Below, piece after piece: positions 17,836-26,529 of a DNA stretch of 64,000 nt. Below the pieces are notes generated by a model that saw only the letters and a list, made by a program, of their open reading frames with translations, searched no databases and was not told the origin of the DNA. Origin of the DNA: Halorubrum sp. JWXQ-INN 858 (GTDB lineage Archaea; Halobacteriota; Halobacteria; Halobacteriales; Haloferacaceae); assembly GCF_009806985.1 (NCBI RefSeq), contig NZ_WUAX01000008.1, positions 278,012 to 342,011 on the forward strand. Reading direction: 5' to 3'. The first letter of the stretch is position 1. Every line of letters starts with the position of its first letter. Position numbers and translations under genes: made by a program.

Positions 17836-18359
17836 GCCGACCGACGAACGACGGTCAGCGGTTCGACCGGCTCCCCGAGACCCCGGCCGACCGCGAGGTC
17901 GAGGGGCGCGCGAGCCGACGGGAGGTGCTCGACTGGTGGGAGGAGCGCTTCGGGATCCAGCCCGCGACGTTCGACGGCTACACCTTCTGGGAGAAGGGGG
18001 CCGGAAAGGTGTGGGTGTTCAACGGCGAGGCGACGGACCCGAGCCGCGTGGAGGCGATCGGGATGACGTTCCTGCGGACCAGACAGGACCACTGGAAACC
18101 GACGACGCGGGCGGTCCAGCGGTTCGGCGAGCTGGCGACGCGGAACGTGATCGAGCTGGATCCCGAGCGGGCGTCCCGGTTCGCCGCCGGCGAGGACCAG
18201 GAGCTTCCCGAGTGGGACGGCGACTGGGGCTACCTCGTCGTGAGCCACGCCGTCGCCGACGGGTCCGCGCCGATGGGTGTCGGGCTGTACCTCTACGACG
18301 AGCTGCGCTCCGTGGTCCCGAAGGGGAGCCGCGCGGAGCTGTCGGTCGTCGAGCGGTAG
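17832..18359 (+). CDS. small partner of NSUN methylase, PUA-like (DUF7122-type)
   Basis: A 175-residue protein translationally coupled to the m5C methylase by a four-base overlap. Sequence such as EVLDWWEERFGIQPATFDGYTFWEKGAGKVWVFNG (broken here by segments) resembles the C-terminal RNA-binding extension found fused to RsmF-like methylases, and the end VGLYLYDELRSVVPKG fits a PUA-like strand pattern. It therefore probably supplies RNA binding in trans. I recall this haloarchaeal family as DUF7122 but cannot verify it here. Confidence 0.65.
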   Translation: MSRPTNDGQRFDRLPETPADREVEGRASRREVLDWWEERFGIQPATFDGYTFWEKGAGKVWVFNGEATDPSRVEAIGMTFLRTRQDHWKPTTRAVQRFGELATRNVIELDPERASRFAAGEDQELPEWDGDWGYLVVSHAVADGSAPMGVGLYLYDELRSVVPKGSRAELSVVER

Positions 18360-18416
18360 CCGCCCGGCGGTCGAGCGATAATCGAGCGGTAACGACGGAG
18401 GGGGGGACCCGTCCGC

Positions 18417-19748
18417 TCAGTACGGCGGCGACGTGAAGCCGTCGTGGTCCGTGAGGGGGCGGACGCCGATCCCGTGGAAGTCGCTGTCAGGGTTGTCGCC
18501 GTCGGGCTGGACGAGGTCGACGCGCTCCCGGCTCTCGACGTCGAAGACCGCGTATCCGGGGTTGATCCCGGTCGCGGCGTGCGGGTCCCCCGAGAGGGGG
18601 TTCGGCCCGCGCAGCGTGACGAACATGTACTCGCCGTCGGGCGAGGCCCACATGATGTCGGGCGCATCGGACTCCGTCGGGTCGTCGTGCTGTTCGGGGC
18701 CGAACGCGTCGATCTCGTCGACCACTTCGTCCGTGCCCGGGTCGAGGATCACCCCGTCGTTCGTCTCCCGATTGAGCACCCACAGCTCCTCGCCGTCGGG
18801 CGTGAACCAGAAGCCGTGTGCGTCGACGCCCCCGGTGGAGCCGACGGTCGCGACCTCGTCGTCCGCGGTGTCGTACACGTAGAAGTCGCCGACGCCCGCG
18901 GCCGCCTCCGGCTCCTCCTCGGGGTCGGCGTCGGGGTCCGACGGGAGGCCGGCCGTGAGGTAGAACTTCTCGTCGGTCGGGTGCGAAACCGTCCCACAGT
19001 TCGTCGGGACCTCCTCGCCGGGGTACGCACGGTCCACGGAGAAGTCGTCGTGGTCGACGATCACGAGCGCCGCGTCGTGGTAGCTCGGGCCGAGGGTGTG
19101 AAGCGAGCGACCGTCCTGGGCGTACTGGTGACAGATCGGGGAGCCCGTCTCGATGCCGGCGTCGACGATCGTCTCGTCCTCGCGGACGTCGATCTCGGCC
19201 ACCTGCTCGAACGTCTCGTTCTCGAGGTCGGCGTCGATCCGGACGATCTTCTCCTCGCCGATCACGTCGACGTGGACGTACTCGTCGTCGGGCGAGAAGC
19301 CGGCGAAGTGCGAGCCGGCCCCGGTCTCGAGGTTCGCGACGAGCTCGCGGTCCTCGGTCCGGTAGATCAAGGTCCGCCCCCCGACGGTACAGGCGACCGC
19401 GGCGTACTCGTAATCCGAGGTGTAATCGACCATGTGGGGCACCTCGCCGCCGACCGCGCCGGTGTCGATCTCGTCGACCTGTTCGAACCCGCCGTCGTCG
19501 GTCGGCCGGTGGATGTAGATCGTGTTCGTCCCCTGATCGGCCCCCCAGATCTCGTAGGTCGGCTCCGACTCGGCGGGCTCGTCGTCCGCCGGGGCGTCGT
19601 CGGCCGCCTCGGTGGGCTCGTCCGGATCGTCCTCGGGCGCGTCCGCGGGCGTCTCGTCGGGGTCCTCGTCGTCGGCACAGCCGGCCAGCGCGGCGACGCC
19701 GGCGGCCGTGGTACCCACGAGGAACCGCCGTCGAGTCGTGTCGTTCAT
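18417..19748 (-). CDS. Tat-exported lipoprotein with beta-propeller repeats (YncE-like)
   Basis: A 443-residue secreted protein. It starts MNDTTRRRFLVGTTAAGVAALAGC: twin Arg followed by a hydrophobic stretch and lipobox ALAGC with Cys24, so Tat export and lipid anchoring. Residues 25-62 are an Asp/Glu/Pro linker. The rest repeats blade-like segments such as DDEYVHVDV, EKFYLTAG and DGEYMFVTLRGP, typical of 7-bladed YncE/lactonase propellers. Ligand or enzymatic role is unknown. The gene is isolated, with AT-rich promoter sequence upstream at 19760-19860. Confidence 0.85.
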   Translation of the reverse strand: MNDTTRRRFLVGTTAAGVAALAGCADDEDPDETPADAPEDDPDEPTEAADDAPADDEPAESEPTYEIWGADQGTNTIYIHRPTDDGGFEQVDEIDTGAVGGEVPHMVDYTSDYEYAAVACTVGGRTLIYRTEDRELVANLETGAGSHFAGFSPDDEYVHVDVIGEEKIVRIDADLENETFEQVAEIDVREDETIVDAGIETGSPICHQYAQDGRSLHTLGPSYHDAALVIVDHDDFSVDRAYPGEEVPTNCGTVSHPTDEKFYLTAGLPSDPDADPEEEPEAAAGVGDFYVYDTADDEVATVGSTGGVDAHGFWFTPDGEELWVLNRETNDGVILDPGTDEVVDEIDAFGPEQHDDPTESDAPDIMWASPDGEYMFVTLRGPNPLSGDPHAATGINPGYAVFDVESRERVDLVQPDGDNPDSDFHGIGVRPLTDHDGFTSPPY

Positions 19749-20119
19749 GACGTCCGTATCTCCCCCGTGTATAAAGTAAAGGCTGTCGATAGTTTAGTTC
19801 GAATATACTGAGTATAGCGTTTCAAAAGCCCTAAATCAATCGAATCGAACGTGTCATAGTCTGATGAAAAATTCGCCGGTATCTCTGACAGCCGCGGATC
19901 GGGTGACGACGGGTCACGGACCCTCGACGGACAGTGAGCCGCCGGTTCGCGCGTTCGTCGGCGTCACGGACGTCCGCAGTCGCCACCGCAGAACGCCCTC
20001 TCGATCGCCACGTCCGGACGAACTGCCGTTCCCCGTCGGCTGCGCGCCGATGTGCGCGGAAGGCGACGTCACTCGGAAGGCAACGTCACTTGGAAGGCAA
20101 CGTCACTTGGAAGGCGACG
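19749..20119. other. intergenic region upstream of the propeller lipoprotein
   Basis: This 371 bp gap holds AT-rich promoter-like sequence at 19755-19865 (ATATACTGAGTATAG among others) next to the lipoprotein start, then GC-rich filler without coding character, then a 17-bp tandem repeat at its far end. Confidence 0.5.
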
Positions 20120-20125
20120 TCACTC
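20058..20125. repeat. 17-bp tandem repeat, 4 units
   Basis: Four perfect-length units of GGAAGGCGACGTCACTC / GGAAGGCAACGTCACTT. Units 1 and 4 share one variant, 2 and 3 the other. The last unit runs into the stop codon of the Bax1-like gene, so the repeat also sets its last residues. Confidence 0.85.
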
Positions 20126-21631
20126 GGGGTCGCCCTTGGCCCTGAGCGTCCCGCCGCCGAGCCCCTCCCACTCGACGCGGTAGCCGAGCCGCGACAGGAC
20201 CGCGCTCGTGTCGTCGAGGCCGACGCCGTCGAGGACGGCCTCGGCCGCCGCGAGGGCCATCCCCTCGGCGAGGTCCTCGGCGACCCCCTCCAACACCGCG
20301 GGACGGACGAGCGTCCGCCCGACGCGCTCGTGTTCCGGGAAGCGTTTGTCCTCCACCGCCCCGACGCCGACGCCGAGGTCGGCCGCGACCGACTCGAGCG
20401 TGACCGCGTCGCCGTCGGGTTCGATCGTATCCGGCAGCGCGCCGGCCGCGCGCTCGAGGAACCCCGCCTCGTAGTCGCGAAGCACGTCGACGACGTCCTT
20501 CACGCGGACGGTGCCGCGGTAGGTGACGACGCGGTGGTCCCGCGCCGCGATCTCCTCGCCGACCCCGAGGCTCTCGTCGACGGCGACGAGGAGGTCGACG
20601 TCCTCGACGGCCGCGAGCTGGTCGAGCTTCTTCTCGACGTACGCCGGCGTCCAAAAGCCCATCACCTCGAAGAACAGCCGGAAGTCGGCGTGCGCGTAGT
20701 CGAACGCGAAGTCCGGGATCATCACCCGGGTCCCCGTCTCCAACGGCTCCGGCTCGCGGACGAGCGACCAGTCGAGGTCGAGGGTCCGGAACCGGCCCGC
20801 GAAGTCGGCCTCGACGCCGCTGTCGAACGACGGTTCGACGACGGGCGCGACGCCCGGCACGGTCACGTCGTCGCCGGAGAGCGTCAGCGACCGCTCGCGA
20901 CCGCGGTCGTCGACCGTCGCCGACAGCCGCCAGTCGTCCGCCCCGGCGACCGTCCGGAGCAGCCGGGCGAACGCGGCCCCGTACCGGCGCGTCGACCGGA
21001 ACAGCGCGTCCGGTCCGGTGACGACGAGCTCCCGCCCCTCGGGCGTGCGCTCGAGTTCGTACATCAACCGGAGCCGCTTGACCGCCGAAACGAGCCGTTT
21101 CGGGTCGTTCGACCGGACCCGGACCTCCGTGGCGTCGAACAGCGCGGTCTGTGCCAGCGACAGGTTGTACTGTTCGAGCAGGTCGTCGGGACCCCACCGG
21201 ACGTCGGCGTCGACGAGGACCTCGTTGACGTCGCGGTCGGCGTACAGCGCGGCCGCCACCGCGTCCGCGTCGATCCCGAGCCCGTCGGCCGCCCGCTCGA
21301 TCGCGGCGGCGCGTTCGGCCTCGCTCGCGACCCCGATCGCCTCGGCCGCCTCGAACGTCACCCGGCGGACCCGGGTCGGCGGGACCGGCGAGCGGGTCTC
21401 GAAGGCACACTCCCGCTCGACGAGCGCCGCCAGCCCCCGAACGAGCTTGAAGTCGTCGACGTCCGCCTCGAGCGCCTCGAGCGCCGCATCGAGGTCGCCG
21501 CGGCGGTCGCCGACGGCGTCCGCGAACGTCCCGAGGACGCGCGCGGCCAGCGGGCGGTGCTCCCGACCGACGAACCGCGGGCGGAACCCGCCGCCGACCC
21601 GGGAGACGCGCAGGAGGTCCTTCCGTAACAC
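20120..21631 (-). CDS. DUF790 / Bax1-like nuclease partner of XPB
   Basis: A 503-residue protein of the DUF790 family, whose archaeal member Bax1 binds XPB helicase and cuts DNA next to bubbles. The start MLRKDLLRVSRVGGGF is the family opening. Residues 320-410 include VMIPDFAFDYAHADFRLFFEVMGFW, where a PDF...E-x-MGFW pattern matches the PD-(D/E)XK nuclease core, followed by YVEKKL. The XPB-like helicase is encoded 585 bp upstream on the same strand, separated by a small plus-strand gene. Expected role: nucleotide-excision-type DNA repair with XPB. Confidence 0.85.
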   Translation of the reverse strand: MLRKDLLRVSRVGGGFRPRFVGREHRPLAARVLGTFADAVGDRRGDLDAALEALEADVDDFKLVRGLAALVERECAFETRSPVPPTRVRRVTFEAAEAIGVASEAERAAAIERAADGLGIDADAVAAALYADRDVNEVLVDADVRWGPDDLLEQYNLSLAQTALFDATEVRVRSNDPKRLVSAVKRLRLMYELERTPEGRELVVTGPDALFRSTRRYGAAFARLLRTVAGADDWRLSATVDDRGRERSLTLSGDDVTVPGVAPVVEPSFDSGVEADFAGRFRTLDLDWSLVREPEPLETGTRVMIPDFAFDYAHADFRLFFEVMGFWTPAYVEKKLDQLAAVEDVDLLVAVDESLGVGEEIAARDHRVVTYRGTVRVKDVVDVLRDYEAGFLERAAGALPDTIEPDGDAVTLESVAADLGVGVGAVEDKRFPEHERVGRTLVRPAVLEGVAEDLAEGMALAAAEAVLDGVGLDDTSAVLSRLGYRVEWEGLGGGTLRAKGDPE

Positions 21632-21725
21632 GGGCCACCGTAGGCGACACGCCCCTTAAAAGTCGACGGAGCGTCGGTGCGCGCGGAGGAAAAACGCCTA
21701 TACCCCGGGCGGCGAAGGACGGCGC

Positions 21726-22142
21726 ATGGAACGGACGCGACGGGAGGTGCTCGCGGCGGTCGTCGCCGCGGCGTCGGTCGGCTGCGTGGACGCCGCCGCG
21801 CCGAGCGGGCCGCGGAACCCCCCGAGCGAGGGGGACGCGCGGAGCGCGGACCCGACGGACCCCGACGACGGCCCGGACGCGTTCCGGATCGGCGAGTGGG
21901 ACGTCCTCGAGGCCGCGGACGGGGACTTACTGGTCACCGCGACGATCGTCAACGACGCGCCGAGCGAGCGGTCCGGGACGTTCGTCGCGACCGTCACCCT
22001 CGACGAGGAGACCCACGAGGGGCGGACCGACGTGACGGTCCCGCCCGCGGACGCGACCGACGTCGAACTCGTCGTCGACGTCCCCTTCGAGCGGTTCGAC
22101 CGGGCCGGGAGCCTCTATCTCGACCTCGTCCGCACCGACTGA
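21726..22142 (+). CDS. small predicted lipoprotein
   Basis: A 138-residue protein beginning MERTRREVLAAVVAAASVGC: Arg pair, short hydrophobic core and lipobox SVGC (Cys20), so probably Tat-exported and lipid-anchored. An acidic, Pro-rich linker leads to a beta-rich domain with VLEAADGDLLVTATIVND, similar in pattern to FxLYD/CARDB-like extracellular sandwich domains. Function unknown. It sits in opposite orientation between the XPB and Bax1 genes, which elsewhere are neighbours. Confidence 0.75.
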   Translation: MERTRREVLAAVVAAASVGCVDAAAPSGPRNPPSEGDARSADPTDPDDGPDAFRIGEWDVLEAADGDLLVTATIVNDAPSERSGTFVATVTLDEETHEGRTDVTVPPADATDVELVVDVPFERFDRAGSLYLDLVRTD

Positions 22143-22215
22143 CTCGCGGGGGCCGGCGGGGCGGACCGAACGGGAGGTGGGGGAGCGGGCGAACGGGGCG
22201 GAGCGGACGGAACGT

Positions 22216-23571
22216 TCAGCGCCGACGGCTCGCGACCCGTTCCTCGGCGGTTTCGGCGCTCACGACCTCGTAGAGCGTCGCCCGCCCGTCGTCGGCCTTC
22301 GGCCGGAGGATCCGGCCCAGCCGCTGTGTGAACTCGCGTTCGCTTCCGGAGCCGGAGAGGACGACGGCGACGTTGGCGTCCGGGACGTCGACCCCCTCGT
22401 CGAGGACGTTCGCGGCGACGACCCGGCTGTACGTCCCGTCACGGAACCGTTCGAGGACCTCCCGTCGCTCCTTCGCGCCGGTCTCGGCGGTGATCGCCGG
22501 CAGGAGGAACCGCTCGGAGAGCCGGTAGACGAGGTCGGTGTGGGCGGTGAAGACGATGACGCGGTCGCCGCGGTGTCGGTCGAGGACCGACTCGAGACGG
22601 TCAAGCTTCCGTTCCGCGTTCATCATGATCTCGCGGGCGGTCGCCTTCGCGAGCAGCGCCTCCCGTGCGCGCGGGTCGTTCCCGGAGCGCTTGACGAGCT
22701 CCTGATAGTCGCTGCCGCTCGTGAACGTGATCCCGGCCTCCCTGACGTAGTCGACGAACGTCGACTGGTGGTCGTCGTACCGCTCGCGTTCGGCCTCGGT
22801 GAGCTCCACCTCGATCCGGCGGATATCGTACGGCGCGAGGTGGTCGCCCGCGAGGTCGTCGACGGCGAGCGAGAAGACGCGGTCGCCGACGAGCCCCTCG
22901 ATCGTCTCGTGTGCCCCGTCCGGTCGCTCGAACGTCGCGGTGAGCCCGAGGCGGGCCGGCGCGGGGAGCAGCCGCGCGACGTCGCGGTATCCCTCGCCGC
23001 CGAGGTGGTGGACCTCGTCGAAGACGACCAGCCCGAAGGCGTCGCCGACCGATTCGGCCTTCAGGTACGCCGAGTCGTACGTCGACACCGTGATCGCCTC
23101 CCGCCGCTGCTCCCCGCCGCCGAACCGACCGATCGGGACCCCGAACTCCGTCTCGAGCTCCCGCTGCCACTGTTCGAGCAGGTCGATCGTGGGGACGACG
23201 ACGAGCGTCGGGACCCCGAGGTCGACCATCGCGCGGATGGCGACCACGGTCTTGCCCGCGCCGGTCGGGAGTTCGAGCACCCCCCGGTCGCCCGCGTCCC
23301 GCCACGCCGCCAGCGCCTCGCGCTGGTACTCCCGGAGGTCGTAGTCGGTCGTCAACTCGAGCGACGGGAGGTCGAGGACGCGGTCCTCGACGTGGATCCC
23401 GGCCACCTCCAGGGCCCGGCGGATCGCCGCGTAGCGGTAGCCCGGGGCTCGCCCGGTTCCGGAACGGGGATCGGCCTCGACGCCCGGCAGCGGCGGGAGC
23501 GACCCCTCGGGACCGTCGCCGTCGGCGTCGACGCGTATCGTCCCGTTCTCGTAGGCGAGCCGGACGGTCAT
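22216..23571 (-). CDS. XPB/Rad25-like DNA helicase
   Basis: A 451-residue superfamily 2 helicase. Seen: ELPTGAGKTVVAIRAM (Walker A, residues 102-108), VVFDEVHHLGGEGY (DEVH box, 185-188), LGLTATFERPDG (motif III region), then the C-terminal domain with VIVFTAHTD, VVAANVLDEGVDVPDANVAV and TQRLGRILRPK (motifs IV-VI). An N-terminal damage-recognition-like domain of about 75 residues precedes. Archaeal XPB unwinds or remodels damaged DNA with Bax1, encoded downstream. The start ATG is at 23571. Confidence 0.9.
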   Translation of the reverse strand: MTVRLAYENGTIRVDADGDGPEGSLPPLPGVEADPRSGTGRAPGYRYAAIRRALEVAGIHVEDRVLDLPSLELTTDYDLREYQREALAAWRDAGDRGVLELPTGAGKTVVAIRAMVDLGVPTLVVVPTIDLLEQWQRELETEFGVPIGRFGGGEQRREAITVSTYDSAYLKAESVGDAFGLVVFDEVHHLGGEGYRDVARLLPAPARLGLTATFERPDGAHETIEGLVGDRVFSLAVDDLAGDHLAPYDIRRIEVELTEAERERYDDHQSTFVDYVREAGITFTSGSDYQELVKRSGNDPRAREALLAKATAREIMMNAERKLDRLESVLDRHRGDRVIVFTAHTDLVYRLSERFLLPAITAETGAKERREVLERFRDGTYSRVVAANVLDEGVDVPDANVAVVLSGSGSEREFTQRLGRILRPKADDGRATLYEVVSAETAEERVASRRR

Positions 23572-23620
23572 CGTCGGTGATCGGCGACCGACTGATAAAG
23601 GATCACCGCCTCGGTCCCGT

Positions 23621-24577
23621 ATGCGCGCGACGAAACTCGACCCGGAACTGGCTGTGGTCGTCGACGAGATCGACTCTTTGGGGCTTCCCGAGTGGCACCG
23701 GCTGTCGGTCGACGCCGCCCGGACGGTGGAGAACCGGGTGTTCTCGGGCGACCCGGAGCCGGCGGTCGCCGACGTTCGCGACCTCGCGTTCGACGGGCCA
23801 CACGGGGACGTTCCCGTCCGCGTCTACCGCCCCGCCAGGGCCGTCGACGCCGCCGCCGGCGACGCCGACCCGGTCCGGACGCTCGTCTACTACCACGGCG
23901 GCGGTTGGACCCTCGGGACGCTCGACTCGATCGACGGGCCGTGCCGGGAGCTGGCGACCCGGGCGGACGCCGTCGTCGTCTCCGTCGACTACCGGCTCGC
24001 GCCGGAGCACCCCTTCCCGGTCGCCGTCGAGGAGGCCGCCGCGGCCGTCGAGTGGGCCGCGACGACCGCGCCGGCGTTCGGCGGCGACCCCGACCGGATC
24101 GGCGTCGCCGGGACGAGCGCGGGCGGGACGTTGGCGCTGTCGACGGCGCTGCACGCCCGCGAGTTCGACGGCCCCGACGTCGCCGGCCAGTTCCTGCTAT
24201 ACCCCGTCGCCGGCGACGACTTCGGGACCGACTCCTACCGCGAGAACGCCGACGGTCCGCTGCTCACCCGCGAGGACATGCGCTGGTTCTTCGATCGGTA
24301 CCTCGAGAGCCCCGTGGACGCGTACAATCCCTTCGCGGTCCCGCTGCGCGCCGACGACCTCGGCGGGCTGCCGCCGGCGACGGTCGTGACGGCGGGCTTC
24401 GACCCCCTGCGCGACGACGGCGTCGCGCTCGCCGAGCGCTTCGAGGCGGCTGGAACGCCGGTCGAACACCGCCACTACCCCGGGATGGCACACGGCTTCC
24501 TCAGCGTCGCCGACCGCGTCGCCGTCGCGGAGGCTGCGCTGGGAGCGGTCGCCGACGACGTGCGACGATACTTATAA
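23621..24577 (+). CDS. alpha/beta hydrolase, HSL-type lipase/esterase
   Basis: A 318-residue hydrolase of the hormone-sensitive-lipase group. VYYHGGGWTLG (residues 88-98) is the HGGGW oxyanion motif; GVAGTSAGGTLAL holds nucleophile Ser in GTSAGG (about 168-173); TAGFDPLRDDG gives the Asp and HYPGMAHGFLS the His. It should cleave short-chain acyl esters in the cytoplasm. Divergent from the XPB gene with about 50 bp between the starts. The natural substrate is unknown. Confidence 0.9.
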   Translation: MRATKLDPELAVVVDEIDSLGLPEWHRLSVDAARTVENRVFSGDPEPAVADVRDLAFDGPHGDVPVRVYRPARAVDAAAGDADPVRTLVYYHGGGWTLGTLDSIDGPCRELATRADAVVVSVDYRLAPEHPFPVAVEEAAAAVEWAATTAPAFGGDPDRIGVAGTSAGGTLALSTALHAREFDGPDVAGQFLLYPVAGDDFGTDSYRENADGPLLTREDMRWFFDRYLESPVDAYNPFAVPLRADDLGGLPPATVVTAGFDPLRDDGVALAERFEAAGTPVEHRHYPGMAHGFLSVADRVAVAEAALGAVADDVRRYL

Positions 24578-24628
24578 GTGACGCCGAGGTCGTCACGCTG
24601 AAGTACGTTCCGTCGAAACGACACGTCA

Positions 24629-24991
24629 ATGATCGGATCGCTCGTCGCGTTCGTCGTCGGACTGCTCGTCGGCGGCCTCGCCATCTTCATCGCCGCCAGC
24701 GTCGTCACCGGGACCCGGGACTACGGCCACGCCGTCTTCACGGCCCTCGTGGGCGCGATCGTCTGGGGGCTCTCGGACCTGCTGCTCTCGTGGGTCCCGA
24801 TCGTCGGCGAGTTCATCCCGCTGGTCGCGTGGGTCTGGGTGATCCGGGCGCGGTACGACACCTCGTGGGTGAACGCCGCGATCGTCGGGTTCGTCGCCTG
24901 GGGGGCCGCGATCCTCGTGTTGACCGTGCTCGGATCGATGGGCGTGAGCGACGCGATCGGCGTCCCGTTCACCTGGGCGACGCCGTACTGA
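24629..24991 (+). CDS. small integral membrane protein
   Basis: A 120-residue protein with three to four hydrophobic helices (residues 2-24, 35-58, 60-77, 85-107) and the loop RARYDTSWVNAAIVGF. No recognised family motif. It follows the esterase by about 50 bp on the same strand and has a TATA-like CTTATAAG (24570-24577) across the esterase stop, so it may have its own promoter. Function unknown. Confidence 0.75.
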   Translation: MIGSLVAFVVGLLVGGLAIFIAASVVTGTRDYGHAVFTALVGAIVWGLSDLLLSWVPIVGEFIPLVAWVWVIRARYDTSWVNAAIVGFVAWGAAILVLTVLGSMGVSDAIGVPFTWATPY

Positions 24992-24992
24992 C

Positions 24993-25073
24993 GGGTTACG
25001 GTACTGTCGGGTTACGGTACTGTCGGGTTACGGTTCTGACAGGGGTGCTGTACTGGCGGGTTACGGTTCTGAC
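24993..25073. repeat. 16-bp tandem repeat, about 5 units
   Basis: Units GGGTTACGGTACTGTC (twice exact), GGGTTACGGTTCTGAC (twice) and one degenerate 17-base unit fill the gap between the membrane protein stop and the end of the decarboxylase gene. Confidence 0.85.
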
Positions 25074-25085
25074 GGGCGACGTTAC

Positions 25086-26084
25086 TTAAAAGAGCGCGTC
25101 GCTCGCGTCGAGCACCCGTGCCGGGCCGCCGACCTCCCAGACGTCCGTGTCGATGCCGATCTCGTCGATCCGCGAGCGGACCTCGTCGACGTGGTCCGGG
25201 CGGGTGTTGACGTACACCGACGCGCCCGTGTCCGTCGAGAAGTAGACGGGGACGCCCGCCTCGCGCAGCTCGCGGACGGCGTTGAAGACGGCGATCGTCT
25301 CGGGCTGCCAGTACACCCACCCGGCGGGGCCCGTCATCGTCGTCGCCGTCAGCGACAGCGAGTCGTGTTCGGCGACCTCGCAGATCCGGTCGAAGGAGCC
25401 GGCGCGCAGCGCGTCGGTCATCTCGACGAGCTGGTCCTGGACGTGCGCCATCCGGGCCTGCATCATGTGGCTCGCGGCCGCCTCCCTGTGCGCCTCCTCG
25501 GTCTCCTTATACGCGGGGACGTGTGCGGCGACGATCCGCAGGTCTTCCTCGGGGTCGAAGCCGTCGTCGCCGACGCCGACGTCGAGCCGCCGGGAGCGAC
25601 AGTCGTCGTCGTTGAGCCCCGCCTCGAGCAGCGAGTACGCGCCGGTCACCGCGCGAGCCGCAGAGGAGGAGCCGCGCCGCGCGACCGTCGACACCTCGGG
25701 CAGGGTCAGCTCGAGCCCGGCGGCCTCCGTCAGCGCCAGCGCCGCCGCCGCGAACCCCGAGGAGGACGAGCCGAAGCCGATGTTCGAGGGGAAGGAGTTC
25801 TCGCTTTCAAGCCGGAGCGCGTGGTCGAACCCCGCCAGCTCGCGGACGTGGTCGACGACCGCGTCGATCCGCTCGGCCGCGCGCCCGTCGACCGCCTCGC
25901 CGCCGATGACGTACGCGTCCTCGGTCCCGTCCGGCTCCCATTCGACGGTCGTCGTCGTCGCCGTCGGCGCGGTACAGAGGCTGATGCTGTCGTGATACGG
26001 CAGTCGGAGTTCCGCGTCGCGCATCCCGTGGTACTTCACGAGCCCCTGGATGGGGTGTGCCTTCGCGGTCGCTTTCATCGTCAT
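25086..26084 (-). CDS. mvaD: phosphomevalonate decarboxylase
   Basis: A 332-residue GHMP-fold enzyme. AKAHPIQGLVKYHGMRD (residues 6-22) is the N-terminal mevalonate-site motif; ENSFPSNIGFGSSSSGFAAAALA contains the phosphate-binding Ser-rich loop. Haloferax volcanii homologues decarboxylate mevalonate 5-phosphate rather than the diphosphate, giving isopentenyl phosphate in the archaeal mevalonate pathway, and this protein closely follows that pattern. The start could instead be the ATG two codons later (26078, MKATAKAH), which matches the family better. It yields the isoprenoid precursor for archaeal lipids and quinones. Confidence 0.9.
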   Translation of the reverse strand: MTMKATAKAHPIQGLVKYHGMRDAELRLPYHDSISLCTAPTATTTTVEWEPDGTEDAYVIGGEAVDGRAAERIDAVVDHVRELAGFDHALRLESENSFPSNIGFGSSSSGFAAAALALTEAAGLELTLPEVSTVARRGSSSAARAVTGAYSLLEAGLNDDDCRSRRLDVGVGDDGFDPEEDLRIVAAHVPAYKETEEAHREAAASHMMQARMAHVQDQLVEMTDALRAGSFDRICEVAEHDSLSLTATTMTGPAGWVYWQPETIAVFNAVRELREAGVPVYFSTDTGASVYVNTRPDHVDEVRSRIDEIGIDTDVWEVGGPARVLDASDALF

Positions 26085-26158
26085 TGCCTACGAAAGCGAC
26101 CGGCGGGGGATTAGTCGTTGCGATGGGCGGGAGGCGAACCTCGTTCAATTGCGGTGGC

Positions 26159-26240
26159 GCGCGCGACTCGACGCGCGCGAGGGAGCCCGCGGCTGCTTAA
26201 GAAGCAGCCGCGGCGAGGCTGGGGAGGCGTGAGGTTGTGT
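26159..26240 (+). repeat. dispersed double-hairpin repeat, copy 1
   Basis: Two perfect hairpins stand side by side: a 7-bp stem GCGCGCG/CGCGCGC with a 6-base loop (26159-26178) and an 11-bp stem CGCGGCTGCTT with a 3-base loop (26188-26212). Then follows GAGGCTGGGGAGGCGTGAGG (26215-26234). The GAGGCTGGGGAGG core recurs next to another 11-bp stem at 62.5 kb. Confidence 0.75.
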
Positions 26241-26371
26241 TTCGGGACCGTCGCTGTGCGGTCATGTGCCGTCTCTGTACCGTCCCGAGCGTTCGGGTGG
26301 AGCTTATAAGCACAGCCGCGAGAACGACGCCCCGCGAAACGGAGTACCTGAGCCGCCGCGATCGGGACCTC

Positions 26372-26441
26372 GTCGGCGGGCGTCGGTGGGTATCGTCGGT
26401 GGGCGTCGGTGAGCGTCGGTGGGCGTCGTCGTCGGGCGTCG
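26372..26441. repeat. degenerate GTCGGTGGGC array
   Basis: About seven degenerate units of roughly 10 bp built on CGTCGGTGGG follow one another in the gap before the small membrane-protein gene. Confidence 0.55.
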
Positions 26442-26529
26442 TGTCGATCGCTTATAAACGAACGGCCGGACGCCGGACGCGATCACCGCGCGAACAACCG
26501 AGTCGCCCACCCGACGGCCCTGACCGCGA

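Larger units (their letters stand above)
26085..26529. other. intergenic region with dispersed hairpin repeat and GTCGG repeats
   Basis: This 445 bp gap contains no coding frame of convincing composition. It holds a double-hairpin element (26159-26240), a GC-rich GTCGGTGGGC-type array (26372-26441) and TATA-like TTATAAGC/TTATAAACG boxes at about 26304 and 26451. Confidence 0.55.
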
